DNA of 64,000 nt from Microbulbifer harenosus (GCF_005771435.1 NZ_VANI01000015.1:124001-188000); one strand, 5' to 3'. Counted from the stretch's first letter, positions 1 through 11,066 are shown. Translations and numbers: made by a program. Notes: generated by a model not told the origin, from the letters alone.

Positions 1-409
1 CCGCCTGCAGCTTGGCCTTCAGCTCCTCCAGCTGGCGCATCAGGGCGCCGAATCCCGCCTCTTCGAGGTGCTCGATGATCAGCTGGAATTCCCCGCGGCC
101 CTCATACAGGCTGACACGGGCGCGGGCGAGCACTTCGCGGCCATTAGCCGGCCGGAACCGGACCATCTGGTTGCGCCCCCGGAACATGGCGCAGCGCACC
201 TGGGCGCGGGCATCCTTGAGGGTGAAATACCAGTGCCCGGAACTGGGCGCGGCGAAATTGGAGATCTCTCCGCTTACCCACAACAGCGGTACACTGCCCT
301 CCAGCAGTTGCTTCACCTCCCGGTTGAGATCGCTGACCGTCAGGACGGGCCGCCCGTCGGTGGGCAGCGGGGATCGGGAAGTGGGCATAACTGGTGGGAA
401 ATCTGGCAT
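1..409 (-). CDS. xseA: Exodeoxyribonuclease VII large subunit, N-terminal part
   Basis: N-terminal ~136 residues of XseA, the large subunit of exonuclease VII, which degrades single-stranded DNA. The visible part is the OB-fold DNA-binding domain: the run VSGEISNFAAPSSGHWYFTL followed by KDARAQVRCAMFRGRN and IIEHLEEAG is diagnostic. The gene runs off the left edge, so the catalytic domain is outside the window. Two in-frame ATGs exist, at 409 and 388; 409 is preferred because GAGA lies just upstream, while 388 has no ribosome binding site. It is divergent from guaB, the usual gammaproteobacterial arrangement. The family identification is firm; the exact start is less certain. Confidence 0.93.
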   Translation of the reverse strand, partial: MPDFPPVMPTSRSPLPTDGRPVLTVSDLNREVKQLLEGSVPLLWVSGEISNFAAPSSGHWYFTLKDARAQVRCAMFRGRNQMVRFRPANGREVLARARVSLYEGRGEFQLIIEHLEEAGFGALMRQLEELKAKLQA

Positions 410-499
410 TTCATTCTCATGGGGTGTGATCTGGGCGGCCAATATTGCAAGTAAGTCCTTTCGGGTAAAGAGTTTTGCCCATCCACGGCAAATAGTCTT

Positions 500-527
500 T
501 TGCTTCCGGGCGCAATGTGGCTATAAT
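500..527 (+). promoter_or_regulatory. Probable sigma70 promoter of guaBA
   Basis: A perfect -10 hexamer TATAAT (522-527) is preceded by TTGCTT (500-505) with a 16-bp spacer. It lies about 45 bp upstream of the guaB start, in the divergent xseA/guaB intergenic region. The assignment rests on the sequence match only. Confidence 0.6.
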
Positions 528-564
528 CGCGCCGATACCCATTCCCGCTCAGTTTGAGGTTTGA

Positions 565-2055
<1,491 letters not shown>

Positions 2056-2120
2056 TAAGACGATTCCCAGCCGGGGCCCGGTCTCGGCCAAAAGACTAGA
2101 AGTGCACTTTCAAGTGAACC

Positions 2121-2148
2121 GCAAACGGACCTCTCATGGTCCGTTTGC
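2121..2148 (+). other. Perfect inverted repeat in guaB-guaA spacer
   Basis: An 11-bp perfect stem, GCAAACGGACC (2121-2131) and GGTCCGTTTGC (2138-2148), encloses the 6-nt loop TCTCAT. No uridine run follows, so it does not look like a simple terminator. It could be an mRNA-stabilising or processing hairpin between guaB and guaA. A 10-bp palindrome AAGTGCACTT lies just before it at 2100-2109. Confidence 0.6.
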
Positions 2149-2175
2149 CGTTTATAAAACCGTTACGAGTAAGCC

Positions 2176-3753
2176 ATGAGCCAAGATATCCATTCCAGCC
2201 GAATCCTGATCCTCGACTTCGGTTCCCAGTACACCCAGCTGATCGCCCGTCGCGTGCGCGAACTGGGTGTGTTTTCCGAGATCCGTGCCTTCGACATGAG
2301 CGACGAGGAAATCCGTGAATACGCGCCCAAGGGCATCATCCTGGCCGGCGGCCCGGAATCCGTGCCGGAAGAGGGCTCCCCGCGCGCGCCGCAGGCCGTG
2401 TTCGAGCTGGGCGTACCGGTGCTGGGTATCTGTTACGGCATGCAAACCATGGCGCACCAGCTGGGCGGTGCGGTGGAAGGCAGCAACGTGCGCGAATTCG
2501 GTTACGCGCAGGTGACCGTGGAAGGGCAGTCCGCACTGTTGCACGACATAAAGGACCATCTGGACGACAGCGGCAAGGCGCTGCTGGACGTGTGGATGAG
2601 CCACGGCGACAAGGTGGTGAAAATGCCAGAGGGCTTCGCGCTGATGGCTTCCACCCCGTCCTGCCCGATCGCCGGTATGTACCACGCAGAAAAGAATTTC
2701 TTCGGTGTGCAGTTCCACCCGGAAGTGACCCACACATTACAGGGCACCCGCATTTACGAGCACTTCGTCATCGAACTGTGCGGCTGCGAAAAACTGTGGA
2801 CCCCGGAGAACATCATCGAGGACTCCATCGCCAAGGTGCGCGCGCAGGTTGGCAGCTCGAAAGTACTGCTGGGCCTGTCTGGTGGTGTCGACAGCTCCGT
2901 AGTGGCGGCACTGCTGCACAAGGCCATCGGTGACCAGTTGACCTGTGTGTTCGTGGACAACGGCCTGCTGCGCAAAAACGAAGGCGACCAGGTGATGCAG
3001 ATGTTCGCCGATAACATGGGCGTGCGCGTTATCCGCTCTGATGCGGAAGAGGCCTTCCTGTCCCGCCTCGCCGGCGTCGACGAGCCGGAAGCCAAGCGCA
3101 AGATCATCGGCAACACCTTTATCGAAATTTTCGACAAAGAAGCCTCCGCACTCCAGGACGTGAAATTCCTGGCTCAGGGCACCATCTACCCGGATGTGAT
3201 CGAGTCCGCCGCCGCCAAAACCGGCAAGGCGCACGTGATCAAATCCCACCACAACGTAGGCGGCCTGCCGGAAGACATGGCGTTTGAACTGGTGGAGCCG
3301 CTGCGCGAACTGTTCAAGGACGAAGTGCGCAAGATCGGCCTTGAGCTGGGCCTGCCTTACGACATGGTCTACCGTCACCCCTTCCCGGGCCCGGGCCTCG
3401 GTGTGCGCATCCTCGGTGAAGTGAAAAAAGAGTACGCGGACATCCTGCGCGAAGCGGACGCGATCTTTATCGAGGAATTGCACAATGCGGACTGGTACCA
3501 CAAAACCAGCCAGGCCTTCGTGGTGTTCCTGCCGGTCAAGTCCGTGGGCGTGGTGGGCGACGGCCGCCGGTACGAGTACGTGGTGGCACTGCGCGCGGTG
3601 GAGACTGTGGACTTTATGACCGCACGCTGGGCGCACCTGCCGTATGAGCTGATCGAGAAAGTGTCCAACCGCATCATCAACGAGATCGAGCACATTTCGC
3701 GGGTCACCTACGACGTTTCCAGCAAGCCGCCGGCGACGATTGAGTGGGAGTAA
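2176..3753 (+). CDS. guaA: GMP synthase (glutamine-hydrolysing)
   Basis: Amidates XMP to GMP using glutamine and ATP. The 525-residue product matches the E. coli enzyme in length and order: a class I glutamine amidotransferase domain with GICYGMQ (nucleophile Cys86) and the FHPEVTHT histidine/glutamate motif, an ATP-pyrophosphatase domain with the P-loop LSGGVDSS, and the C-terminal dimerisation domain ending in PPATIEWE. The ATG at 2176 starts immediately on the conserved [17 protein letters not shown] segment. It is the second gene of the guaBA operon. Confidence 0.98.
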   Translation: MSQDIHSSRILILDFGSQYTQLIARRVRELGVFSEIRAFDMSDEEIREYAPKGIILAGGPESVPEEGSPRAPQAVFELGVPVLGICYGMQTMAHQLGGAVEGSNVREFGYAQVTVEGQSALLHDIKDHLDDSGKALLDVWMSHGDKVVKMPEGFALMASTPSCPIAGMYHAEKNFFGVQFHPEVTHTLQGTRIYEHFVIELCGCEKLWTPENIIEDSIAKVRAQVGSSKVLLGLSGGVDSSVVAALLHKAIGDQLTCVFVDNGLLRKNEGDQVMQMFADNMGVRVIRSDAEEAFLSRLAGVDEPEAKRKIIGNTFIEIFDKEASALQDVKFLAQGTIYPDVIESAAAKTGKAHVIKSHHNVGGLPEDMAFELVEPLRELFKDEVRKIGLELGLPYDMVYRHPFPGPGLGVRILGEVKKEYADILREADAIFIEELHNADWYHKTSQAFVVFLPVKSVGVVGDGRRYEYVVALRAVETVDFMTARWAHLPYELIEKVSNRIINEIEHISRVTYDVSSKPPATIEWE

Positions 3754-3870
3754 TTGGCACTGGTTGGCATCGCAGCTGAGGCTTCTGCCTGAGCTGCTGC
3801 ACAGCGACAGCAATTTACTTGGGGGCGGCAAATCCCTAGCAGCTCAGGCTCAATCCCAACAACAGTACTG

Positions 3871-4911
3871 TTATGCGCCGGCACCGGGAACTTGAAGGAA
3901 CTCCAGCACCGCTTTCATAAATTCCGCCGGCCTCTCGATGTTGGAGAGGTGCACGGCGGGAAGCACCAATATCTGCGCGTTCGGAATCGCGGTTGCCATC
4001 GCTTCACTGTAGCTGGCCGCGGTAACGGTATCGTGCTCACCCGCAATAATCAGTGTTGGCCGATCGATTAGGGTGATAGTCCGCCGCATGTCCGTATCGC
4101 GGACAACCGCAAAGTTGCCCGCAAGCCCCTCCGGGTTCATTGCCAGCAATGTCGAACGGAATTCCTCAACCACAGGCGTGCCATTCTCAAGCATTTGTGC
4201 CGGAAACCAGTTGTGCAGAAACATATTTGCGGTCTCTTGCATGTCCTCGGCCTGCAATATCGAACTGATGGCCTCGTCCCACTGTTCCGCCGGCCCTAAA
4301 TAGGGGGCTGTATTACTGAGAATCAAACGATCAATGCGTTCGGGTGCATGGATACCCAGCCACTGCCCAATAAAGCCTCCGAGCGAAAGGCCGAGGAAGT
4401 GAGCGCGTTCCACCTCAAGTTTATTCAGTAGTTCTATTACGTCCCTCCCGAGTCGGCCTATCGAATAGGCCCCCGCCGGAACATCCGACGCGCCGTGTCC
4501 GCGCGTGTCGTATCGCAGTACCCGAAAATGCTTGGTCAGCTCCGGAATCTGGCGGTCCCACATCCGCATCGTTGTGCCGATGGAGTTCGATAGCACGAGC
4601 ACAGGCTTGTCATCGGGGCCATCCAGACGGTAGGCGATGCGCGTGTTATCCCCGGTGGTAATGAATGATAGGCCCGAGTCACCCGACGCCACCGACTTGC
4701 TGGCGACAGGATCGGATTGTGTGTCTGCGTGGGCAAACATGGGAAGAAAAGACGACAACAGCGCCAAGCCGGTCAGTACCTGCAGTGCTTTACCGCCGTC
4801 GTCCGCGAAGGGGGATTTGAGGCAGCGGCGCAGGTGTTGCACCGTTACTTCCCGCGAGTTCCTCTCCTGAAACTTGCCTGACGGCCGCCGGTGCACTGTG
4901 GCGTGGCGCAA
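3871..4911 (-). CDS. Exported alpha/beta hydrolase, 3-oxoadipate enol-lactonase (PcaD)-like
   Basis: Residues ~85-346 form an alpha/beta hydrolase fold closest in pattern to PcaD-type enol-lactonases: HGASDVPAG strand region, nucleophile elbow GLSLGGF, acid in GEHDTV and late histidine in LPAVHLSNIE. PcaD proteins are usually about 260 residues and cytoplasmic; this one carries an ~80-residue N-terminal extension with a hydrophobic segment (VLTGLALLSSFLPMFAHA) that looks like a late signal peptide, so it is probably exported. No other beta-ketoadipate pathway gene is nearby, so the true substrate is unknown. The start is uncertain because a start closer to the hydrophobic segment would give a more normal signal peptide. 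Confidence 0.75.
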   Translation of the reverse strand: MRHATVHRRPSGKFQERNSREVTVQHLRRCLKSPFADDGGKALQVLTGLALLSSFLPMFAHADTQSDPVASKSVASGDSGLSFITTGDNTRIAYRLDGPDDKPVLVLSNSIGTTMRMWDRQIPELTKHFRVLRYDTRGHGASDVPAGAYSIGRLGRDVIELLNKLEVERAHFLGLSLGGFIGQWLGIHAPERIDRLILSNTAPYLGPAEQWDEAISSILQAEDMQETANMFLHNWFPAQMLENGTPVVEEFRSTLLAMNPEGLAGNFAVVRDTDMRRTITLIDRPTLIIAGEHDTVTAASYSEAMATAIPNAQILVLPAVHLSNIERPAEFMKAVLEFLQVPGAGA

Positions 4912-5239
4912 TCAGCGGCTCTTTGGCAACCGTTAACCAAAGCAACCCTTCATCTTCTTACTCCAGCCAACCTATTGCGGTTTGCCGTTAAGCAGCGAAA
5001 CAGGGGCAACTCATCCGCATTGCAGTGTTCTGTAAAGGTGCAGACTAGATCATGAATATAACTAATGATTGGGTGAGATATATTCAATTTTATTCAACTA
5101 CGACCCGGCATAGAATGCGCGCATCCCTTAGCGGTGACCGATAGAAAGGCCGCCAGGAGAAAGCCAGAAACGTTGTAAAACTCTGAAAGACAAGAAATGA
5201 ATTCAGGTTTTATCGCAGGAACCAGGATACCGGATCGCA
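4912..5239. other. AT-rich divergent intergenic region upstream of the mesX operon
   Basis: 328 bp between the divergent PcaD-like gene and the mesX operon. It is AT-rich around 5040-5100. No convincing -35/-10 pair, MetJ box array or complete riboswitch was found. A GCCAGGAGA string at 5152-5160 resembles the start of a cobalamin-riboswitch B12 box but the rest of the consensus is missing. Confidence 0.5.
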
Positions 5240-6217
5240 ATGAGTAAAGAGTTTACATTCACCATCAAGAGCATTTGTTTCGACGAAAACTACCATCCAT
5301 CGGACAACTCGCGCATCACCACCAACTTCGCCAATCTGGCTAGAGGGGAGCGCCGTCAAGACAACCTGCGCAACGCCTTGAGGATGATCGATAATCGTTT
5401 CAATACCCTGGCGCATTGGGACAACCCCAAGGCAGATCGCTATTCCGTTGAACTCGAAATCATATCTGTTGATATTGATGTTGAAGGTAATGGTGAGACC
5501 TTCCCCACGATTGAAATACTGAAAACGAATATTGTTGACCACAAGAGTAATAAGCGCATTGAAGGCATTGTGGGGAACAATTTTTCCTCATATGTGCGGG
5601 ATTATGATTTCAGCGTATTACTGCTGGAGCACAACAAGAATCAGTCCCAGTTCAGCCTCCCGCAGGGCTACGGCGATCTTCACGGAAAAATATTTAAGTC
5701 TTTTCTGAACTCAAAGGCTTATCAGGATAATTTCAGCAAGCCACCTGTTATTTGTCTGAGTGTCTCAAGTAGCAAGACGTATCATCGGACCGAAAATCAG
5801 CATCCGGTGTTGGGTGTTGAGTACCAGCAAGATGAATATTCTGTGACTGATGAATATTTCGCTAAAATGGGCCTGCAGGTTCGCTATTTCATGCCTCCCA
5901 ATAGCGCTGCACCTTTGGCATTTTATTTCCAAGGTGATTTGCTTGGCGATTACACGAATATTGAACTTATCAGTACCATTAGCACGATGGAAACCTTTCA
6001 AAAGATCTACCGACCTGAAATTTACAATGCAAATTCTGCAGCGGGGAAGCTCTATCAGCCGAGTTTGAAGAATCAGGATTATTCGCTGACGCAGGTTGAT
6101 TACGATCGAGAAGAACGAAGCCAGTTGGCAATCAAGCAAGGGAAGTTTACGGAAGAGCAGTTCATCAAGCCATATAAAGACATTCTCGAACAATGGGCTG
6201 CGAATTACGCCGCTTGA
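5240..6217 (+). CDS. mesX: DUF1852 protein, MesX-like partner of folate-independent methionine synthase
   Basis: A 325-residue cytoplasmic protein without signal peptide or membrane segment. Its N-terminus (FTFTIKSICFDENYHPSDNS) and overall length fit the DUF1852 family. In Acinetobacter, DUF1852 proteins (MesX) are reported to be required for the oxygen-dependent core methionine synthase MesD, and here the next gene 29 bp downstream is exactly such a core MetE protein. The gene is more AT-rich than the guaBA region, suggesting it arrived as a block with its neighbours. The family call is from sequence pattern; the function is inferred from the family and context. Confidence 0.85.
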   Translation: MSKEFTFTIKSICFDENYHPSDNSRITTNFANLARGERRQDNLRNALRMIDNRFNTLAHWDNPKADRYSVELEIISVDIDVEGNGETFPTIEILKTNIVDHKSNKRIEGIVGNNFSSYVRDYDFSVLLLEHNKNQSQFSLPQGYGDLHGKIFKSFLNSKAYQDNFSKPPVICLSVSSSKTYHRTENQHPVLGVEYQQDEYSVTDEYFAKMGLQVRYFMPPNSAAPLAFYFQGDLLGDYTNIELISTISTMETFQKIYRPEIYNANSAAGKLYQPSLKNQDYSLTQVDYDREERSQLAIKQGKFTEEQFIKPYKDILEQWAANYAA

Positions 6218-6246
6218 TATAGGCAATATAGATAAGATTATTTGTT

Positions 6247-7275
6247 ATGAAGAAATTGTTTCCGACTTCAAGCGCTGGCAGCTTGCCTAAACCGTCCTGG
6301 CTTGCAGAGCCCGAGAAGCTCTGGTCGCCCTGGAAGTTGCAGGATGATCAGTTGGTTGAGGGCAAGCAGGATGCTTTGCGTTTGGCATTGCAAGAGCAAC
6401 AGCAAGCCGGCATCGATATCGTCAGTGACGGCGAGCAAACACGCCAACATTTTGTTACTACGTTTATTGAGCACCTCAACGGCGTTGATTTCGAGAAGCG
6501 TGAGACAGTCAGAATTCGTGACCGTTACGATGCGAGTGTGCCCACGGTCGTTGGCGCAGTGTCTCGCCAAAAGCCGGTTTTTGTTGACGATGCCAGGTTT
6601 TTGCGTCAGCAAACCACGCAACCTATCAAGTGGGCCCTGCCAGGCCCCATGACAATGATCGATACGCTCTATGACGGTCACTATAAGAGCCGTGAAAAGC
6701 TCGCCTGGGAGTTTGCCAAGATTCTCAACCAGGAGGCCAGAGAACTGGAGGCCGCAGGTGTTGATATTATCCAGTTTGATGAGCCTGCGTTTAATGTGTT
6801 CTTTGATGAGGTAAATGACTGGGGTGTCGCCACCTTGGAGAAAGCCATTGAAGGGTTGAAGTGTGAAACCGCCGTACATATTTGCTATGGCTATGGCATC
6901 AAAGCCAATACAGATTGGAAAAAAACTCTGGGTTCAGAGTGGCGGCAATATGAAGAGGCGTTTCCAAAGCTGCAGAAATCCAATATCGATCTGATCTCAC
7001 TGGAATGTCACAACTCTCGTGTTCCGATGGATCTGCTTGAACTCATTCGAGGTAAAAAGGTAATGGTTGGGGCCATTGATGTGGCAACCAATACCATTGA
7101 AACTCCTGAGGAGGTAGCCAATACGCTACGAAAAGCACTTCAGTTTGTAGATGCTGATAAGCTCTATCCTTGTACCAACTGCGGTATGGCGCCTTTATCT
7201 CGTCAGGTCGCAAGAGGCAAGCTGAATGCTCTAAGTGCAGGTGCAGAAATCGTCCGGGAAGAACTCTCGCTCTAG
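6247..7275 (+). CDS. mesD: Folate-independent core methionine synthase (MetE C-terminal domain only)
   Basis: At 342 residues this is only the catalytic barrel of cobalamin-independent methionine synthase; the N-terminal half of MetE that helps bind polyglutamyl folate (full length about 750 residues) is absent. Expected zinc/homocysteine ligands are visible: His211 and Cys213 in HICYG, probably Glu253 in LECHNS, and Cys312 in CTNCGM; IIQFDEPAF is also typical. It follows the DUF1852 gene and precedes a flavin reductase, matching the organisation expected of the MesD/MesX system, whose methyl donor is not a standard folate. The specific MesD assignment is inferred from the mesX linkage. Confidence 0.85.
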   Translation: MKKLFPTSSAGSLPKPSWLAEPEKLWSPWKLQDDQLVEGKQDALRLALQEQQQAGIDIVSDGEQTRQHFVTTFIEHLNGVDFEKRETVRIRDRYDASVPTVVGAVSRQKPVFVDDARFLRQQTTQPIKWALPGPMTMIDTLYDGHYKSREKLAWEFAKILNQEARELEAAGVDIIQFDEPAFNVFFDEVNDWGVATLEKAIEGLKCETAVHICYGYGIKANTDWKKTLGSEWRQYEEAFPKLQKSNIDLISLECHNSRVPMDLLELIRGKKVMVGAIDVATNTIETPEEVANTLRKALQFVDADKLYPCTNCGMAPLSRQVARGKLNALSAGAEIVREELSL

Positions 7276-7309
7276 AATTTGAAACTGCATCTAATATTCA
7301 GGACCTACC

Positions 7310-7831
7310 ATGTCACTTCCTAATACTGCTATCGAGACGTCCATCGAGCCAGTGCGCTTTCGTGAAGCGCTCGGGAACTATGCATCCGGTATCACGGTGA
7401 TTACATCACATATTGGCGACGAGCCGATTGGCTTCACTTGCCAGTCGTTCTATAGCGTGTCGATGAGCCCGCCTCTGGTATCATTCAGCGTTATGTCCAG
7501 TTCGTACAGCTATCCGAAAATTCGCCGGGCAGGGCGGTTCGCGGTCAATATCCTGTCAGGAGAGCAGGTGGGGATTTCCAACCAGTTCGCACGGCAGGGC
7601 GCGGACAAGTGGCGGGGAGTTGAATGGCGGAAGTCGCTGCTGGGTAATCCGATTATTGACGGCAGCCTGCACTGGCTTGACTGCGAAATTCATGCCGAAC
7701 ACGCGGCCGGTGATCATATGATCGTGATCGGTGAAGTGAAAGCCTTAGACCTGCAAAAAACTGCTGCGGCGCAGCCACTGCTGTATTTTAAAGGGCAATA
7801 TTGCAGTCTCACCGCACCTGGCGTGGTTTGA
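7310..7831 (+). CDS. Flavin reductase-like FMN-binding protein
   Basis: A 173-residue protein of the flavin reductase domain family. The pattern is typical: FREALGNYASGITVIT near the N-terminus, GFTCQSFYSVSMSPPLVSFSV, FAVNILSGEQ and the late GDHMIVIGEVKAL segment. Such proteins supply reduced FMN/FAD to a partner or bind flavin directly. It begins 34 bp after the core methionine synthase, so it is likely the third gene of that operon. An inference from context is that reduced flavin feeds the oxygen-requiring methyl-transfer chemistry of MesD/MesX. Confidence 0.85.
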   Translation: MSLPNTAIETSIEPVRFREALGNYASGITVITSHIGDEPIGFTCQSFYSVSMSPPLVSFSVMSSSYSYPKIRRAGRFAVNILSGEQVGISNQFARQGADKWRGVEWRKSLLGNPIIDGSLHWLDCEIHAEHAAGDHMIVIGEVKALDLQKTAAAQPLLYFKGQYCSLTAPGVV

Positions 7832-8273
7832 GGGTCGGCGGGAATCATGCTCTCCACGATGGCAGCCGAGACTGCCACCCGTGAGAATAGTGTCGGTTGT
7901 TATCGCCGCTACCGTCCAGAGTCCCTTTCCTTGCCAGATCGTTGAGCAAGGCTAACCCGCGTTGGCTGTAGCCACGAAGGTAGGTCCAATGACTTAGCGC
8001 CCAGGTGGCGTAGATTTTCCTCTGCCGTTCGTACCATCACGGATTTTTCATTTAGGGATTTGAGGTTTGGCATCTAAGTAAACTACGCCTCACTCTTTCA
8101 CCTCTCCCCCCCTCGGAGCAGGGGGGATTCCCTTCTGCTTCCCTCTATGTAGCTTGCCCAACTGTCCCCAACGGGATATTTCCTGAGAAGTTTGTTGTTC
8201 AGGCTCGGGCCCAAAAGTTAACTGATAATAACTGGGCCTTTCACTTAAAAATCCGAATAACAAGGTGATTAGA
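7832..8273. other. Intergenic region before the amylase, with hairpins and a possible relic
   Basis: About 440 bp. Seen: a C7/G6 inverted repeat (8106-8112 with 8121-8126) that could help terminate the mesX operon, and a bulged stem-loop GGCCCA-AAA-GTTA / TAACTGGGCC between about 8208 and 8237, just upstream of the amylase. On the minus strand, 8036 down to 7845 is open for 63 codons and translates to plausible protein (for example GYSQRGLALLNDLARKGTLD) but has no start, so it may be a gene remnant. None of these is firmly assigned. Confidence 0.35.
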
Positions 8274-10043
8274 ATGAAACCCATAAAAGCGATGGTGGGA
8301 TCACTGTTACTTGCGTCTTCTTGTGCCGCAGTCAGTGCCAATACACCAAGGACAGCGTTCGTTCATTTGTTCGAATGGCAGTGGGAAGATATTGCATCAG
8401 AATGCGAAAATGTGCTCGGGCCAAAAGGATTTAGCGCGGTCCAGGTTTCGCCTCCTCAGAAGTCTATCAGTGGAACCCAGTGGTGGACTCGTTACCAACC
8501 AGTGAGTTACCAGATTGAAGGCAGATCTGGAAACCGTTCGCAGTTTTCTGACATGGTAAGTCGCTGCAAGGCCGTAGGCGTCGATATCTATGTGGATGCA
8601 ATTATTAACCATATGGCAGCGTGGGATAGAAATTTCCCTGAAGTTCCTTATAGTTATGAGCATTTCAACAGCTGTACTTCAGATATTGATTACGGTAATG
8701 CCTGGTCTATTCAACACTGCGACTTGGTTGGGTTGAATGACCTGAAAACCGGATCCGCCTACGTACAGCAAAAGATCGCCGACTACTTGAATGACCTCAC
8801 CAGTCTCGGTGTCGCCGGCTTCCGGATTGACGCAGCAAAACATATTCCTGCGGAAGATATTAATGGAATAAAAAGCCGGCTGACAGGAAACCCGTATATT
8901 TTCCAAGAGGTAATCGGCGCTGGTGGAGAACCCGTTCAACCCGGTGATTACAGCTGGATCGGTGATGTCACTGAATTTAATTTTACCAATACAATGGGGC
9001 ACTATTTTAAACTTCGTGGACCGTTGCGGGAAATTAGTAACATCGGTACATGGTCAGGTTGGCTGCCGAGCGAGGACGCTGTCGTCTTTGTTGCCAATCA
9101 CGACAACCAGCGCCAAAAAACCGCAGACATTATTACCCACAAAGATGGTAACTACGCAAATAATCTGGCACACGTATTTATGCTGGGTTGGCCTTATGGC
9201 TATCCCAAAGTAATGTCAAGCTATGATTGGCACGATCATGATCAGGGGCCGCCCTCATCCGGCGCAAGCAGTTGCAGCAATGGCTGGTTATGCGAACACC
9301 GCAACCGTGAAATTGCAAACATGGTGGGATTCCGCAACCATACTGCCGCGCACTGGGGCGTCACTGACTATTGGGATAACGGCAGCAATCAGATGGCGTG
9401 GGGGCGTGGCGGACTGGGCTTTGTCGTGCTCAACATGGAGGGTTACGACCTCCGCCGTAGTTTCCAGACGGGAATGCCTGAGGGGCAGTACTGCGACATT
9501 ATTCAGGGTGATTTCAACAGGATCACCGGTGAATGTAGTGGGTCAACCGTTACTGTGGATAGTAACGGTAATGCCAACTTCAGTGTCTATTACCGCAATG
9601 CTTCCGCCATTCATGTGGGAGCGCGCGTTGGCGAACCCTGCATCGACGATTGCAACACCTCAAGCAGTAGCTCATCGGGTGGTGGTTCCAGTAGCAGTTC
9701 TTCCGGTAGTAGTTCCAGTAGTGGTTCCGGTGGTAGTTCCGGCGGGAGTCGCATCGATACTCACTTTACCTGCTACAACGGTTACTCCTACTGGGGGCAG
9801 AGCGTATACGTGGTCGGAAACGTAGACGAGCTTGGCAGTTGGGACCCCGCCAGGGCACAAAAGCTCAATCCAGATGGCTATCCTACCTGGAATGGGCTGA
9901 TCAATTTACCATCCAATCAGCCTATTGAGTGGAAATGCCTGAAACGGGAGGAGCAAAATCCCAATGGCGGTATCGAATGGCAAAATGGTTCCAATAACTT
10001 CTTCAGATCGGGAGATAACACTTCTCCACGGTCAGGTTTTTGA
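8274..10043 (+). CDS. Secreted GH13 alpha-amylase with poly-Ser linker and CBM20
   Basis: Endo-acting starch hydrolase, exported by a signal peptide (residues 1-22). The catalytic domain (about 25-455) resembles chloride-dependent alpha-amylases such as that of Pseudoalteromonas haloplanktis: VHLFEWQW, region I DAIINH, GFRIDAAKH with nucleophile Asp186, FQEVI with acid/base Glu212, and FVANHDNQ with Asp277. GYPKVMSSYDW carries Lys where animal amylases have the chloride-ligand Arg. A Ser/Gly linker (about 463-495) leads to a C-terminal starch-binding module (CBM20; VWGQSVYVVG-type WGQSVYVVGNVDELGSWD). ATG 8274 is preferred because AAGGTG lies 6 nt upstream; an in-frame GTG at 8265 overlaps that site. 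Confidence 0.93.
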   Translation: MKPIKAMVGSLLLASSCAAVSANTPRTAFVHLFEWQWEDIASECENVLGPKGFSAVQVSPPQKSISGTQWWTRYQPVSYQIEGRSGNRSQFSDMVSRCKAVGVDIYVDAIINHMAAWDRNFPEVPYSYEHFNSCTSDIDYGNAWSIQHCDLVGLNDLKTGSAYVQQKIADYLNDLTSLGVAGFRIDAAKHIPAEDINGIKSRLTGNPYIFQEVIGAGGEPVQPGDYSWIGDVTEFNFTNTMGHYFKLRGPLREISNIGTWSGWLPSEDAVVFVANHDNQRQKTADIITHKDGNYANNLAHVFMLGWPYGYPKVMSSYDWHDHDQGPPSSGASSCSNGWLCEHRNREIANMVGFRNHTAAHWGVTDYWDNGSNQMAWGRGGLGFVVLNMEGYDLRRSFQTGMPEGQYCDIIQGDFNRITGECSGSTVTVDSNGNANFSVYYRNASAIHVGARVGEPCIDDCNTSSSSSSGGGSSSSSSGSSSSSGSGGSSGGSRIDTHFTCYNGYSYWGQSVYVVGNVDELGSWDPARAQKLNPDGYPTWNGLINLPSNQPIEWKCLKREEQNPNGGIEWQNGSNNFFRSGDNTSPRSGF

Positions 10044-10080
10044 TATCCGCTGACTTTGGAATTTGGGGCTGCGAATTTCA

Positions 10081-10102
10081 CTCTAGTAGAACTAAACTAG
10101 AG
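10081..10102. other. Inverted repeat downstream of the amylase
   Basis: Seven-bp perfect stem CTCTAGT/ACTAGAG with an 8-nt loop, 38 bp after the amylase stop. There is no T-run, so a role as terminator is only possible. Confidence 0.35.
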
Positions 10103-10331
10103 AGTAATTGGAGTTTGCAGTTCCCCTCTCACTTTACTCTCTCAAAACACCTGCAGCGGCCCGGAATCAGTGCCGACGTAGGGCTCACGGTCGCGATTTT
10201 CCCCGCTCTGGAAATGGGTATCCTCGGTGGGAACACGGGAGAGCGGCATACAATACTGAAAATTCATTAGGGATAACCCGCCATTTTTGGTATTTTTTCG
10301 CTTTCGCACAAACGCATAAGAAGGGATTTCC

Positions 10332-10964
10332 ATGAAAGGCTTGCAGAAGGCGACCTTGTGGCTGGTATTCGGTTTGATGTTGGGCTGCGTGGTAAGTGGA
10401 TGTGGTCACGGCGACCGAAATTCAGAAGATATTGTCGATGAAGAAACGGTCGAACAGGATTTTTCCGATGACGAAGAGTTCGTGGATGAAGAGGTTCCAG
10501 AGCCGCACCTTGGTGACAACGCCTGTGATCTTGTGAGTCTGGCCGAGGTTTCGACGGTTTTTGGCGGTGAGCCCGCGCGCATCACAGATCGCGTTGACGT
10601 CGGTCAAGCAGGGTGGCAGCTGTCTGACGCCACAAGTTGTATCTGGCGGGAATCGCCCGGCGGTGTCATGTCTATCTCGCTACCCGTGTACTATGAATAT
10701 CCCCGCCCACTTTTTGAGGGTGTGTTTGCCGAGGCCCTGAAAAACGCCGAGGCCATCCCGGGAATTGGAGAAGAGGCTCACCTGACTGTAGATAGCGATT
10801 CGCAGATCAACCTGTTTATTTACGATGAGCCAATGTTGCTCATTGTCAAATACGGCGATGACACGAACCTGCCCGCAGCGCGTGTTCGCGATGAATTGAT
10901 CGCACTTGGCGCAGCGGCTTTCCAGCGCGCAGCGCTGTCTGCCCAGCCTGTGACTTCGCCCTGA
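10332..10964 (+). CDS. Acidic lipoprotein of unknown function
   Basis: 210 residues. The N-terminus has a basic start, a hydrophobic stretch and a lipobox VSGC (Cys at about residue 24), indicating a lipid-anchored protein. A strongly acidic segment (EDIVDEETVEQDFSDDEEF) follows, then a compact domain beginning ACDLVSLAEVSTVFGGEP, reminiscent of DUF3558-type extracytoplasmic lipoproteins where two cysteines (here NACDL and TSCIW) may pair. It stands alone between the amylase and the TetR gene. I cannot assign a function. Confidence 0.65.
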   Translation: MKGLQKATLWLVFGLMLGCVVSGCGHGDRNSEDIVDEETVEQDFSDDEEFVDEEVPEPHLGDNACDLVSLAEVSTVFGGEPARITDRVDVGQAGWQLSDATSCIWRESPGGVMSISLPVYYEYPRPLFEGVFAEALKNAEAIPGIGEEAHLTVDSDSQINLFIYDEPMLLIVKYGDDTNLPAARVRDELIALGAAAFQRAALSAQPVTSP

Positions 10965-11066
10965 GGCATTATTTGTGTGCCTGATTTCCCATGGGCGGCG
11001 ATCTGCTCCGCGGGCCATAAGATCTGTTGAGCACTGTCCGGTACCGTAGCGCCGCTCAGGCACGAG

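Noticed and set aside
5149-5168. Cobalamin riboswitch upstream of mesX
   Set aside because: Only a GCCAGGAGA string resembles the B12 box; the other conserved riboswitch elements are absent.
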